From CAWVWF01 sp963933885 (GTDB lineage: Bacteria; Bacteroidota; Bacteroidia; Flavobacteriales_C; GCA-002722245), in the NCBI GenBank assembly GCA_963933885.1, contig CAWVWF010000124.1, positions 1 through 10,387 of the forward strand: a stretch of 10,387 bases of DNA. Reading direction: 5' to 3'. Made by a program: the position numbers and the translations under genes. The first letter of the stretch is position 1. Each line of letters opens with the position of its first letter. Positions 1 through 7,173 of the stretch are shown in pieces. The notes beneath the pieces are model-generated. The model saw only the letters and a program-made list of their open reading frames with translations, made no database searches and was not told where the DNA came from.

Positions 1-1
1 T

Positions 2-1924
2 AAACATTTTTCAATACTTCTTACATTAACTTTCTTCTTTTTATCATTACTCTCTAATGCCCAGAAAAGCCATGAGATTACGATTAAAAAAGACAGTCTG
101 CTCTTAGAATTAAAGCATGCTAAAACGGATTCATCTAAAGCTGTTTTGGAGTATAATATTGGGCTTTTATTATTTCGAAATTATAAAAAAGAAGCGCTGC
201 CCTATTTTATAAAATCTTTAGGGAGTGCTAGAAAATCTAGCTTAGTACTTAATGAAGCTTTGGCCTTATCTTATGGAGGTTCTGCTTTATATGAATTAAA
301 TAACTTGGATAGTGCTAAAGTTTTATCAGAAGAAGCTATTGTATTGTTTACCAAACTCGAAAAGTTAACGGGAGTATTAGCTTCAGAAAAAATACTAGTT
401 AAAATTCACAGAAGAAATGGGGAGATTGATTTAGCAATAACAAAAGTCAGCAGATTAATTGAACAATGCGACTCCGCCAAACTGTTTAAAAAGAAAAGCA
501 TTTTCTTAAGTCAGCTAGCAGGATTTTATGCGAGGCTAGAAGAAAATGAAAAAGCTGAAAAATACTTACTAGAAGCCATTAATATTTGTGAAAAAAATGG
601 GTTCGAAAATTATCTAAGTGTTCAATATATGAACGCTGCTAGCTTGTACAGTGATAAGAATCAAATAAAAAAAGCCATTGCGTTTTATTTAAAAAGTTTA
701 CACCTATTAAAACGTCAAAGTAAGAAAGGATATACAGCAAAATGTTATTCTCAACTTTCAGGAGAATACTTAAAACTTGGTCGTAGTAAACAAGCTTTAT
801 TATATGCGGATAGTGCTTTAGCTGTTCTTAAAACTATTGATTACGATTACATGCTAGTTCAAGTATTATTGAGTAGGGCCGACATGTTTATAAAACTGAA
901 AAAATTCGATAACGCTAAAAAAATCATAGTAACAATACCTCCATTACTTTTAAAAAGTAATGAGCCTATGTTTAATGAAGGGTTTATTAAAACGAAAATA
1001 GATTATTACAAAGCAACACATCAATTTGAAATAGCCTTAGAGGAGTACCAAAATCTCAAAACTATTCAAGATACATTTGCTTCAGAAAACAACAGGAAAG
1101 AATTAGCGAAATTAGAAACCAAATATGAAACAGCTAAAAAAGAAGTCAAAATAAAAAACCAAGCTCATGATCTTGAATTGAAAAATCAAGAAATTGCATT
1201 TCAAAAAAATAAAACCTGGTTTATCATTGCTATTTTCTCATTCCTTGGGTTATTAAGCTACTTCTTATACAATCGCTTTCAATCAAGAAAAAGATTAAAA
1301 TTAAGCTACGAACTTCTTGAGTTAAAACACAAAGCACTACAGCTTCAATTAAACCCTCATTTTCTGTTTAATGCAATGGGAACGATCAATGCTGTGATTA
1401 ATAAAAACAACTTAGAAGTAGCCAAATCTAGTTTAATAGAGCTATCCAATTTAATGCGTGGGATTTTATCATCCTCAAGAAAAGATTTTGTGGAACTCTC
1501 TGAAGAGGTTAGTACTTTAACTTCATTTTTAGAATTAAACAAAGTTATTGAATTGGCTGATTTTGATTATGAAATTATCACTAATGAAATAGATACAGAA
1601 TCTGTTTTCATTCCACCTATGTTACTGCAGCCAATTATTGAGAACGCTATTAAACATGGTATTACACCAATGGATGAGAAAGGGAGTATCACATTGAATT
1701 TCCAACTTACGAATGATATTTTAAAATGTATCATTACAGACAATGGAGTTGGAAGAAAATCAAAAAAGAAGAGTGATTTACAAGGAAATTCTGTATCCTT
1801 AAACATCATCCAAGAACGATTAAAAAGTATTACGGGAAAAACAGTAGATTCTTTTATAATAGAAGATTTAGAAAACCCAACTGGAACAAGAGTAACACTT
1901 TTAATTAAGTGTGAGCTTGAATAA
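2..1924 (+). CDS. TPR-containing LytS-type sensor histidine kinase (5' end outside window)
   Basis: Membrane sensor kinase expected to phosphorylate a LytTR-type response regulator; none lies downstream here. The frame is open from base 2, so the start is off the window, and a TTG at 146 is not the start. Residues 1-20 in this frame (KHFSILLTLT..., ending SNA before Q) form a signal peptide. About 330 residues of helical TPR-like repeats follow (E-K-A-E-K-Y and K-K-A-I-A-F-Y patterns), then a charged coiled coil, one membrane helix at about 405-424, and the cytoplasmic kinase. The kinase has the His_kinase motif NPHFLFN (His at bases 1358-1360), the ATPase N box QPIIENAIKHG and the G box DNGVGR. 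This order (signal peptide, TPR sensor, membrane helix, LytS kinase) is common in Bacteroidetes. The visible part is 640 residues and probably lacks only a few N-terminal ones. The ligand is unknown. Confidence 0.93.
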   Translation, partial: KHFSILLTLTFFFLSLLSNAQKSHEITIKKDSLLLELKHAKTDSSKAVLEYNIGLLLFRNYKKEALPYFIKSLGSARKSSLVLNEALALSYGGSALYELNNLDSAKVLSEEAIVLFTKLEKLTGVLASEKILVKIHRRNGEIDLAITKVSRLIEQCDSAKLFKKKSIFLSQLAGFYARLEENEKAEKYLLEAINICEKNGFENYLSVQYMNAASLYSDKNQIKKAIAFYLKSLHLLKRQSKKGYTAKCYSQLSGEYLKLGRSKQALLYADSALAVLKTIDYDYMLVQVLLSRADMFIKLKKFDNAKKIIVTIPPLLLKSNEPMFNEGFIKTKIDYYKATHQFEIALEEYQNLKTIQDTFASENNRKELAKLETKYETAKKEVKIKNQAHDLELKNQEIAFQKNKTWFIIAIFSFLGLLSYFLYNRFQSRKRLKLSYELLELKHKALQLQLNPHFLFNAMGTINAVINKNNLEVAKSSLIELSNLMRGILSSSRKDFVELSEEVSTLTSFLELNKVIELADFDYEIITNEIDTESVFIPPMLLQPIIENAIKHGITPMDEKGSITLNFQLTNDILKCIITDNGVGRKSKKKSDLQGNSVSLNIIQERLKSITGKTVDSFIIEDLENPTGTRVTLLIKCELE

Positions 1925-2083
1925 GTTCAACAGAATCAATTCTTCATTTCACAGACACCATTTGACACTTCACATAAAAATCGAAGCGTAAAGTCAAAAG
2001 AACCCGTTAATTAATCAGAAGGTAACATTAAAACTGCCGACTTAACACAGACGTTCTTTATAAACATACTTAACTCGTATATT

Positions 2084-2157
2084 ACACCGATTCCTTCAGT
2101 AATTCGTCATCCCCCCACACACTTGACACCCCCCACTGGAAGAATCGGTGTTTTTTT
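2084..2157 (+). terminator. Rho-independent terminator with long C-rich loop
   Basis: ACACCGATTC (2084-2093) pairs perfectly with GAATCGGTGT (2142-2151). The stem continues through 2094-2100 against 2135-2141 with one mismatch and one G-U pair, giving about 17 bp, followed by a T run (2151-2157). The T run lies only on the 3' side of the + strand, so it serves the kinase gene, whose stop is 160 nt upstream, and not the convergent gene. The 34-nt loop (2101-2134) is far longer than usual and holds two runs of six C. Confidence 0.75.
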
Positions 2158-2169
2158 ATGTTTAAATGA

Positions 2170-2748
2170 CTAGAAGTGGTAATTCACTCTAACAAGACCA
2201 ATGTTTGTAAAGCCTTGTTTATTAGAGCTACTTACGCCAGGTAAGAAAGTATCATATCGATGATCTCTGAGAAATACAAAGTATAAGCTTGGTTCTGTAG
2301 TTAAAGAAAAATGTGGACTTATAAAAAATGTGGCTCCAACATAAACTAACCCACCTCCTGTATTGATTTCTCTTTCTGAATCTAAATTATCTTCGTACTC
2401 ATAAATTGCGTCAGCTCCATAATAGAAAGACCATTTTTCCTTTCTTTTAAAAACTCTACTGTACCCTAACTTCAACTGTAAATAGGCATTCCCTTTTGAA
2501 CCTGAAATACGCGTTAATTCAGTTCCGAATCTTAATGTATTCTTTTCTGAAAAATTATAACTCAAATAAACTTCAGAAGAATATACTTGGGAACGAAATA
2601 GCTGATTGAATACATTTGAAGCATCAAAAGAAAAAGAATACTTGTTCGCATTAATCGCTACAGAATCAGTCTGAGCAGTTATTGTAAAAGAAAAAAGGAT
2701 AGCAAAAATTAATGCTATCCCTTTTTTTATTTTGTATTGTAAAATCAT
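2170..2748 (-). CDS. Small outer-membrane beta-barrel-like protein
   Basis: No family recognised with certainty. The 192-residue protein starts with a signal peptide (basic QYKIKK, hydrophobic core to about residue 23, cleavage likely after ITAQ at 26). The rest alternates polar and aromatic residues in short strands separated by charged turns (for example VYLSYNF, LRFGTELTRI, YLQLKLGYSRVF, WSFYYGADAIYEYE, LVYVGATFFI, FSLTTEPSLYFVF, IGLVRVNYHF). It ends in a terminal Phe, the usual C-terminal signal for BAM-dependent outer-membrane proteins. Length and strand count suggest an 8- to 10-stranded barrel. It lies 10 bp downstream of the lipoprotein gene at 2759-3847 on the same strand, so they are probably cotranscribed and may act together at the outer membrane. 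Structure prediction would settle the barrel call. Confidence 0.8.
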   Translation of the reverse strand: MILQYKIKKGIALIFAILFSFTITAQTDSVAINANKYSFSFDASNVFNQLFRSQVYSSEVYLSYNFSEKNTLRFGTELTRISGSKGNAYLQLKLGYSRVFKRKEKWSFYYGADAIYEYEDNLDSEREINTGGGLVYVGATFFISPHFSLTTEPSLYFVFLRDHRYDTFLPGVSSSNKQGFTNIGLVRVNYHF

Positions 2749-2758
2749 TCTATTTTTT

Positions 2759-3847
2759 TTACCAGTCTCCAGTTAAATCTGTAACCAACGCCTCAACGTT
2801 GTCTGCAAAGGTATCAAAATATACATCCGTATTTTCAGAAGTTCCATCCTTATATTGAATGATAACATCTAACTCCTCATTTACATCTTCTTCAAGAATT
2901 AAATCACCAATCTTTTGAGAATCAAAAAGAACTTCAGCAGTTACTTCATTATTTACTTGAGCAATTGTAGGTTCATTTGGTAAAGCTCCTAAGCTTGCAA
3001 GGTCTATAGAATAATTAACTTGTAAATCATTGTGCTTAACCTTACCTGAAAGATCTAAGAAATCTTCATCTTCAAGATTTTCATAATCATCATGATCCAA
3101 AGTTAAATTAGCATCCATAATATAATCACAACCAACTCCATCAGCCATTGCAATTGATGCACTGAAATCTGTTGTTGTATTTCTAGTTGCTTTAGCTGTG
3201 TATGTAAAAGGTGCTAAAAACAAACTAGCTTCAATGTTTGTAGGAATTGAAACTTCCAATCCAACGTCATAAGTAACATCTACTATGTTAAACTCAGCAA
3301 TTAAACTACCGTCTACCTTCACTGTAGCGTTAGCTTTAGTTGGTAAGTAAACAGTTTCTCCATCCATTATAGCTTGAATATCTGTATATGAGTTAATAGA
3401 CACTTCAGCGTTATTAGAAGTAGCGGTATCAGCTGATGGGAAATGGAAAATCATTTTTGTAGTTTGAGCAGTTGACTTCGACCAAGTACTATCTACACTA
3501 TTGTATGTGTATGTTCCAACAAATTTGTTAAAATCAAACTTACCATCTGCAGAATTATCAACATCAAGTACAGTTCCTAAATTGGCGTTTAAAACAGATT
3601 CAACAAATTCTTCTTTTAATGCTTCTCCATCAGACAATCCAGAGAAAGCAACAATTGAATTTAAAAATGCTCCATTTTTCACGTTAGATAAACATGCAAC
3701 AATTTCATCTAATGCTATATTGATGTTAGCTTTATCCTGAGTTACTGTTGTAGTTGTCGTTGTAGAACCTCCTGAAGTTGCATCATCCTTCTCACAACTT
3801 GAGAAACACAAACTACCAACTATTCCTAATAAATATATCTTTTTCAT
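2759..3847 (-). CDS. Predicted surface-exposed lipoprotein, function unknown
   Basis: The 362-residue protein starts with a lipoprotein signal peptide: MKKIYLLGIVGSL, then lipobox FSSC with the lipidated Cys at 18. The next residues, E-K-D-D, fit the lipoprotein export signal K-(D/E)2 described in Capnocytophaga and other Flavobacteria, which sends lipoproteins to the outer face of the outer membrane. A Thr/Ser/Gly linker follows (about 23-37). The mature part is acidic and beta-rich, with an Asp/Glu cluster at about 251-265 (DHDDYENLEDEDF) and a final Trp. I recognise no catalytic motif. It is the first gene of a two-gene unit with the beta-barrel protein. I found no good TAnnTTTG element in the 60 bp upstream, so its promoter is unassigned. 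Confidence 0.85.
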   Translation of the reverse strand: MKKIYLLGIVGSLCFSSCEKDDATSGGSTTTTTTVTQDKANINIALDEIVACLSNVKNGAFLNSIVAFSGLSDGEALKEEFVESVLNANLGTVLDVDNSADGKFDFNKFVGTYTYNSVDSTWSKSTAQTTKMIFHFPSADTATSNNAEVSINSYTDIQAIMDGETVYLPTKANATVKVDGSLIAEFNIVDVTYDVGLEVSIPTNIEASLFLAPFTYTAKATRNTTTDFSASIAMADGVGCDYIMDANLTLDHDDYENLEDEDFLDLSGKVKHNDLQVNYSIDLASLGALPNEPTIAQVNNEVTAEVLFDSQKIGDLILEEDVNEELDVIIQYKDGTSENTDVYFDTFADNVEALVTDLTGDW

Positions 3848-4115
3848 GCTTTTAATATTAGTTTATATTAGGCAATGATAAGTCTTTTTACAAGACCAAT
3901 CTACTGATTCAACACATTAAACATCATTTTTCTCACACTAAGAAACACTTTTCAAACTCAAGAGTAACACAATAAGCACCTTAAGACCCGTAAATTAAAT
4001 TAGTTTCTTCTTCTTTTTAAAAACAGAAAAGATTAAAATAAAAGCACAATTTACTTATTAAAGAAATAAAAAAAACCTTACTATTTAGGGGTGATGCATA
4101 GAAAACAATGATGTA
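3848..4115. other. AT-rich intergenic region, no gene seen
   Basis: The 268 bp between rlmN and the lipoprotein gene, both on the minus strand, must hold the end of rlmN transcription and the start of the lipoprotein unit. On the minus strand a run of eight T (complement of the A run near 4069-4076) follows rlmN by about 40 nt, but the sequence before it gives only a three-pair stem, so I do not call a terminator. A short inverted repeat GTCTT-N5-AAGAC lies near 3881-3895. No convincing ORF, RNA gene or consensus promoter was found. Confidence 0.4.
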
Positions 4116-5153
4116 TTAATGCTTATTAGCCAATTGTCCACATGCAGCATCAATATCTTTCCCTCTAGATTTTCGCACATTTACGACCAATCTATTTTTT
4201 TCTAAATGGTTTACAAATGCGTTTAACCTTTCAGGTGTAGTTTGCTTGAATTCTCCATCCTCTATTGGATTGTATTCAATGATATTAATCTTAGAAGGTA
4301 TGTCTTTACAAAACCTAACCAACTCAGCTGCATCTTCAACACCGTCATTAAAGTCTTTAAAAACAATGTATTCAAAAGTGATTCTTGTTCCTGTTTTTTC
4401 GTAAAAATAAAGTAGCGATTCTTTTAAAGCAGCTAATGAATTTTGCTCGTTAATAGGCATGATATGATCACGCTTTTTATCATTTGCTGCATGTAACGAG
4501 ATTGCTAAATTAAACTTCACCTCATCATCTCCAAGCTTCTTTATCATCTTAGCAATACCAGCCGTTGAAACAGTAATTCGTTTTGGCGACATTCCTAAAC
4601 CTTCTGGTGATGTGATTTTCTCAATAGATTGTATCATCCCTTTGTAATTCAACAAAGGCTCTCCCATTCCCATATATACAATATTGGTAAGTGGCGTTTT
4701 ATAATTCTGCTCAGCTTGATTTTTAATATGAACTACTTGATCGTAAATCTCATCGAAACCAATGTTTCGTAATCTTTTCATTTTTCCTGTAGCACAAAAC
4801 TTACAAGTTAAACTACAACCAACTTGGGAAGAAATACAAGCCGTCATTCTATCTGTAGAAGGAATAAGAACTCCCTCTACTACAGAACCATCGTGTAATT
4901 CAAAAGCATTCTTAATCGTACGATCAGTACTTGTTTGACTAGTTTTTATTTTAACTGCAAGAATCTCAAAGTGTTCCTTTAGTTTATCTCGTGTAGCAAT
5001 AGATAAATTTGTCATCTCATCAAAAGAATGAGCACCTCTTTTCCAAAGCCACTCATAAACTTGTTTAGCACGAAATGCTTTATCTCCTATCTCAACAAAG
5101 AATTCTTTTAATTCTTGCTGTGTAAAATTCCTGATGTTCTTTTTCTCGCTCAT
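4116..5153 (-). CDS. rlmN: Dual-specificity 23S rRNA/tRNA adenine-C2 methyltransferase RlmN
   Basis: Radical-SAM enzyme that methylates C2 of A2503 in 23S rRNA and, in characterised homologues, A37 of some tRNAs. All diagnostic residues are present: the 4Fe-4S ligands Cys113, Cys117 and Cys120 in CSLTCKFC, the methyl-carrying catalytic Cys338 in AACGQL near the C-terminus, and the second catalytic Cys106 in TACISSQ, seven residues before the first cluster ligand as in the E. coli enzyme. The SAM-binding GEP motif is in MGMGEPLLNY (161-170). The N-terminal domain (TQQELKEFF, FRAKQVYEWLWK) is typical, and 345 residues is the normal bacterial length. Cfr resistance enzymes are close relatives, but the N-terminal domain and housekeeping-like context favour RlmN. 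A consensus promoter lies just upstream (5170-5177), giving a leader of about 10 nt. Confidence 0.97.
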   Translation of the reverse strand: MSEKKNIRNFTQQELKEFFVEIGDKAFRAKQVYEWLWKRGAHSFDEMTNLSIATRDKLKEHFEILAVKIKTSQTSTDRTIKNAFELHDGSVVEGVLIPSTDRMTACISSQVGCSLTCKFCATGKMKRLRNIGFDEIYDQVVHIKNQAEQNYKTPLTNIVYMGMGEPLLNYKGMIQSIEKITSPEGLGMSPKRITVSTAGIAKMIKKLGDDEVKFNLAISLHAANDKKRDHIMPINEQNSLAALKESLLYFYEKTGTRITFEYIVFKDFNDGVEDAAELVRFCKDIPSKINIIEYNPIEDGEFKQTTPERLNAFVNHLEKNRLVVNVRKSRGKDIDAACGQLANKH

Positions 5154-5169
5154 TACAATAATTCGACTG

Positions 5170-5177
5170 CAAAGTTA
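5170..5177 (-). promoter_or_regulatory. -7 promoter element of rlmN
   Basis: The minus strand reads TAACTTTG, an exact match to the Bacteroidetes -7 consensus TAnnTTTG, ending 16 nt before the rlmN ATG. A -33 TTG is not perfect: TGG lies at about the right distance (5198-5200). Confidence 0.6.
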
Positions 5178-5189
5178 GTTGAAAAGTAA

Positions 5190-5219
5190 TTGAAATTCCA
5201 GTTAGTTTCATTAATTTAG
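5190..5219 (+). promoter_or_regulatory. Candidate promoter of the small lipoprotein gene
   Basis: TTG (5190-5192), a spacer of 19 nt, then TAATTTAG (5212-5219), which matches five of the six fixed bases of TAnnTTTG. The spacing is the Bacteroidetes optimum. The start codon at 5254 would follow a leader of about 28 nt. It is back to back with the rlmN promoter. Confidence 0.45.
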
Positions 5220-5253
5220 TGTTACCTACCAAAACTCAATTGACTACACACTT

Positions 5254-5382
5254 ATGAAATACTTCGCTATTGCCACATTAATTACTATTATCGCTTCTTG
5301 TAGCTCAACAAAATTTAAGTCTTATTGTGACCCATTATACCTTGATGCTGATGATCAATCTACAGTTTTAGATAAAAAATAA
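5254..5382 (+). CDS. Very small lipoprotein, possibly frameshifted
   Basis: A 42-residue ORF starts MKYFAIATLITIIASC: a short basic start, hydrophobic core and lipobox IASC, with lipidated Cys at 16. The mature part is only 26 residues (starts SSTKFKSYCDPLYL). It stops at a TAA directly after a run of six A (5374-5379). Reading one base further along (+1 frame from 5378) continues with NNIVSTDPYYNSTVI and stops at 5456-5458, giving a protein of about 68 residues that ends 21 bp before the next gene. So it may be a true tiny lipoprotein, a gene broken by an A-run indel, a sequencing error, or a programmed shift. A promoter-like sequence upstream (5190-5219) and the lipobox support a real gene start. 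Function unknown. Confidence 0.55.
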   Translation: MKYFAIATLITIIASCSSTKFKSYCDPLYLDADDQSTVLDKK

Positions 5383-5479
5383 TATTGTTTCTACCGATCC
5401 TTATTACAATTCAACGGTAATATCTAGTACTCTACCAATTAATGAAACCTTGTGTTAATGATTCCCCTATCATTACATT

Positions 5480-6895
5480 ATGAAAGGAATAATTTTTAGC
5501 ATCCTAATTTTTTGTACAACTGTTATAGTTGCACAAACTCCTGGAGCGCTAATTACAACTCAATTTTCTTCAACACTTAATCCAAATGGTGATGCTTGGA
5601 TAACAACATCTGGATCTACCTTTGTTACCGACGATCAAACTGAATCAGAACTTGAATGGGTTTCAATCTTACAATATGATGCAGAGCCTAATGGTGATCT
5701 AAACGTTGGTGGTAGCTGTGGATCTACAGATATCATGGATGACACCATTACAGGTGGTGATGCTAGTTATGTTTTGTTTGATGATCCAAATGGGATTGAA
5801 AATGATAGCGACGAAGTAATGATGTATCGATTAAGAGTTGCACGTGATCCAGGAAATGGAAACTTTGGATTTAGTGTTTTAATTGATATCGATGGATTAT
5901 TTGGGACTGAAGATCCTGATTCAGTAGAAGGTAATCCTGGTTTTGAAGTAGAAATAAGAGTAGTAAATGGAGGAGGAAGCCAAGGAGTTCATGTAGATGA
6001 TGTTAGTGGAACAACTTCAGGTACTAATCTTGCGATTTACAATAAAAACTTATATACTCAACGATCTTATGCATTAGGGCAAAATGCAGCCTGTTCAGGT
6101 AAACCCGTTGTGTTTTATGATTTTTACATTCCCTTTAAATTACTAATGAAAGAACTCGGTATTTCTACGAGCACTGAAGTTAGATTAATTGGGGCTACAT
6201 CCATAAATGGGGCGTCAGTTCTTGGTAGTACGGCTTCTGACATTGCAGGAATTGATGATAACAATTATGCAAATTCAATATCAGGTCAAGATGCTGCTTT
6301 TAGCGATTTTATAAAAAACCAAGTACCGGTATCTACTAAAGACATTACTGGTGGTGGTACTTTAGGAACTTTACCTGTTGAGCTTATCTCATTTGTTGGA
6401 AATCATAATAATGGAGTCAATACGCTAAGCTGGGCAACAGGAATGGAATTAGATAATGACTATTTTATCCTTGAAAAATCAGTTAATGCTATAGATTTTT
6501 CTGCAGTTGCAATTATAGAAGGTCAGGGAAGTACATCTAATATTACACAATATGAATTTATTGATCAAAACATTAACGCTAAGATTATTTACTACCGTTT
6601 GAAACAAGTTGATTTTAATGGAGATTTTGAATACTCTAATACGATAATTGTAAGTGGTGAAAATCAAGAATCAATAAAAATCTATCCTAATCCTGCAGAA
6701 AACATTCTTAATTTAAGCGCTAATACTTCAAACGAATCTATTGTTACAATTAGAAATATTCAAGGTGTATTAATTGATCAATTCTCATTTATTAGTAACA
6801 CTACTTTTAGTGTGGCAAATTACTCTAAAGGATGGTACGTTATTTCTATTTCAAATAACGATATTACTCAAAATCAAAGAGTGCTAATTAAGTAA
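5480..6895 (+). CDS. Secreted protein with T9SS type A C-terminal sorting domain
   Basis: Predicted cargo of the type IX secretion system, released or attached to the cell surface after cleavage of its C-terminal domain. Signal peptide at residues 1-19 (MKGIIFSILIF... VAQ). Residues 20-290 form an Asp/Gly/Asn-rich beta domain with possible calcium-binding acidic stretches (IDIDGLFGTEDPD, DDPNGIENDSDE) and two Cys (80, 205); it has no catalytic motif I recognise. A Gly-rich hinge (GGGTLGT, 291-297) leads into the LPVELISFVG segment and a FN3-like domain (about 298-392; LSWATGMELDNDYFILEKS, YYRLKQVDFNGDFEYS) common before this tail in Flavobacteria. The sorting domain (about 399-471) begins with IKIYPNPAEN and ends in the basic RVLIK. 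It is probably cotranscribed with the small lipoprotein gene upstream, as no separate promoter is visible. The substrate or ligand is unknown. Confidence 0.93.
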   Translation: MKGIIFSILIFCTTVIVAQTPGALITTQFSSTLNPNGDAWITTSGSTFVTDDQTESELEWVSILQYDAEPNGDLNVGGSCGSTDIMDDTITGGDASYVLFDDPNGIENDSDEVMMYRLRVARDPGNGNFGFSVLIDIDGLFGTEDPDSVEGNPGFEVEIRVVNGGGSQGVHVDDVSGTTSGTNLAIYNKNLYTQRSYALGQNAACSGKPVVFYDFYIPFKLLMKELGISTSTEVRLIGATSINGASVLGSTASDIAGIDDNNYANSISGQDAAFSDFIKNQVPVSTKDITGGGTLGTLPVELISFVGNHNNGVNTLSWATGMELDNDYFILEKSVNAIDFSAVAIIEGQGSTSNITQYEFIDQNINAKIIYYRLKQVDFNGDFEYSNTIIVSGENQESIKIYPNPAENILNLSANTSNESIVTIRNIQGVLIDQFSFISNTTFSVANYSKGWYVISISNNDITQNQRVLIK

Positions 6896-6916
6896 ATACT
6901 CTTTTTCCTCCATTAA

Positions 6917-6944
6917 TTTTCTAGTCATTCAAATCACTAGAAAA
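6917..6944 (+). terminator. Hairpin after the T9SS cargo gene, possible terminator
   Basis: TTTTCTAGT (6917-6925) and ACTAGAAAA (6936-6944) are perfect complements over 9 bp with a 10-nt loop, 21 nt after the stop codon at 6895. No T run follows (next bases CATTCTACATT) and the stem is AT-rich, so it may stabilise the mRNA 3' end rather than terminate. Confidence 0.4.
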
Positions 6945-7119
6945 CATTCTACATTATTACATTCAATACATCGATCGATAATCCACACAAACCTTTAGCT
7001 CATGCATTAATCTTTCCTCTGCCAAAACCTACCATTGGTTCGGTTATACCTCCCATCAGTCAGATATAATAATATTTCACTTCTTCTTTACAAGAAAAAT
7101 ACCTAAATTCGCCGACTAA
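6945..7119. other. Intergenic stretch without recognised gene
   Basis: It holds a 10-bp palindrome ATCGATCGAT (6970-6979) and a weak promoter-like TAAATTCG (7104-7111, five of six fixed bases of TAnnTTTG, no good TTG at -33) in front of the lipoprotein gene at 7174. No ORF or RNA gene could be supported. Confidence 0.35.
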
Positions 7120-7143
7120 CAACTGGAAACGAAAGTCCAGTTG
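7120..7143 (+). promoter_or_regulatory. Perfect hairpin in the leader of the 7174 lipoprotein gene
   Basis: CAACTGGA (7120-7127) pairs with TCCAGTTG (7136-7143), 8 bp without mismatch around the purine-rich loop AACGAAAG. It ends 30 nt before the ATG at 7174. If transcription starts a few bases after the weak TAAATTCG at 7104-7111, the hairpin would sit at the 5' end of the mRNA, where such stems protect against decay. It could instead be a protein-binding palindrome. The GC-rich stem stands out in an AT-rich region. Confidence 0.5.
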
Positions 7144-7173
7144 CGATATTTTACCAACCAACAAATAATTAAA

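Noticed and set aside
146..148. TTG start for the histidine kinase
   Set aside because: The frame is open upstream to base 2 and encodes a signal peptide there, so the start lies before the window.
3501..3740. 79-codon plus-strand ORF within the surface lipoprotein gene
   Set aside because: It is antisense to a well-supported lipoprotein gene, with no signal or domain of its own.
4066..4098. Possible terminator after rlmN (minus strand ACCCC...AAGGT followed by eight T)
   Set aside because: Only about three consecutive base pairs form on the minus strand before the T run, too weak to call.
6970..6979. ATCGATCGAT 10-bp palindrome
   Set aside because: It is short, made of a repeated GATC/ATCG unit, and has no promoter or partner site nearby.
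7141..7173. Upstream TTG start for the lipoprotein gene
   Set aside because: It would place eleven residues before a perfect lipoprotein signal peptide and begins inside the leader hairpin; ATG at 7174 fits better.
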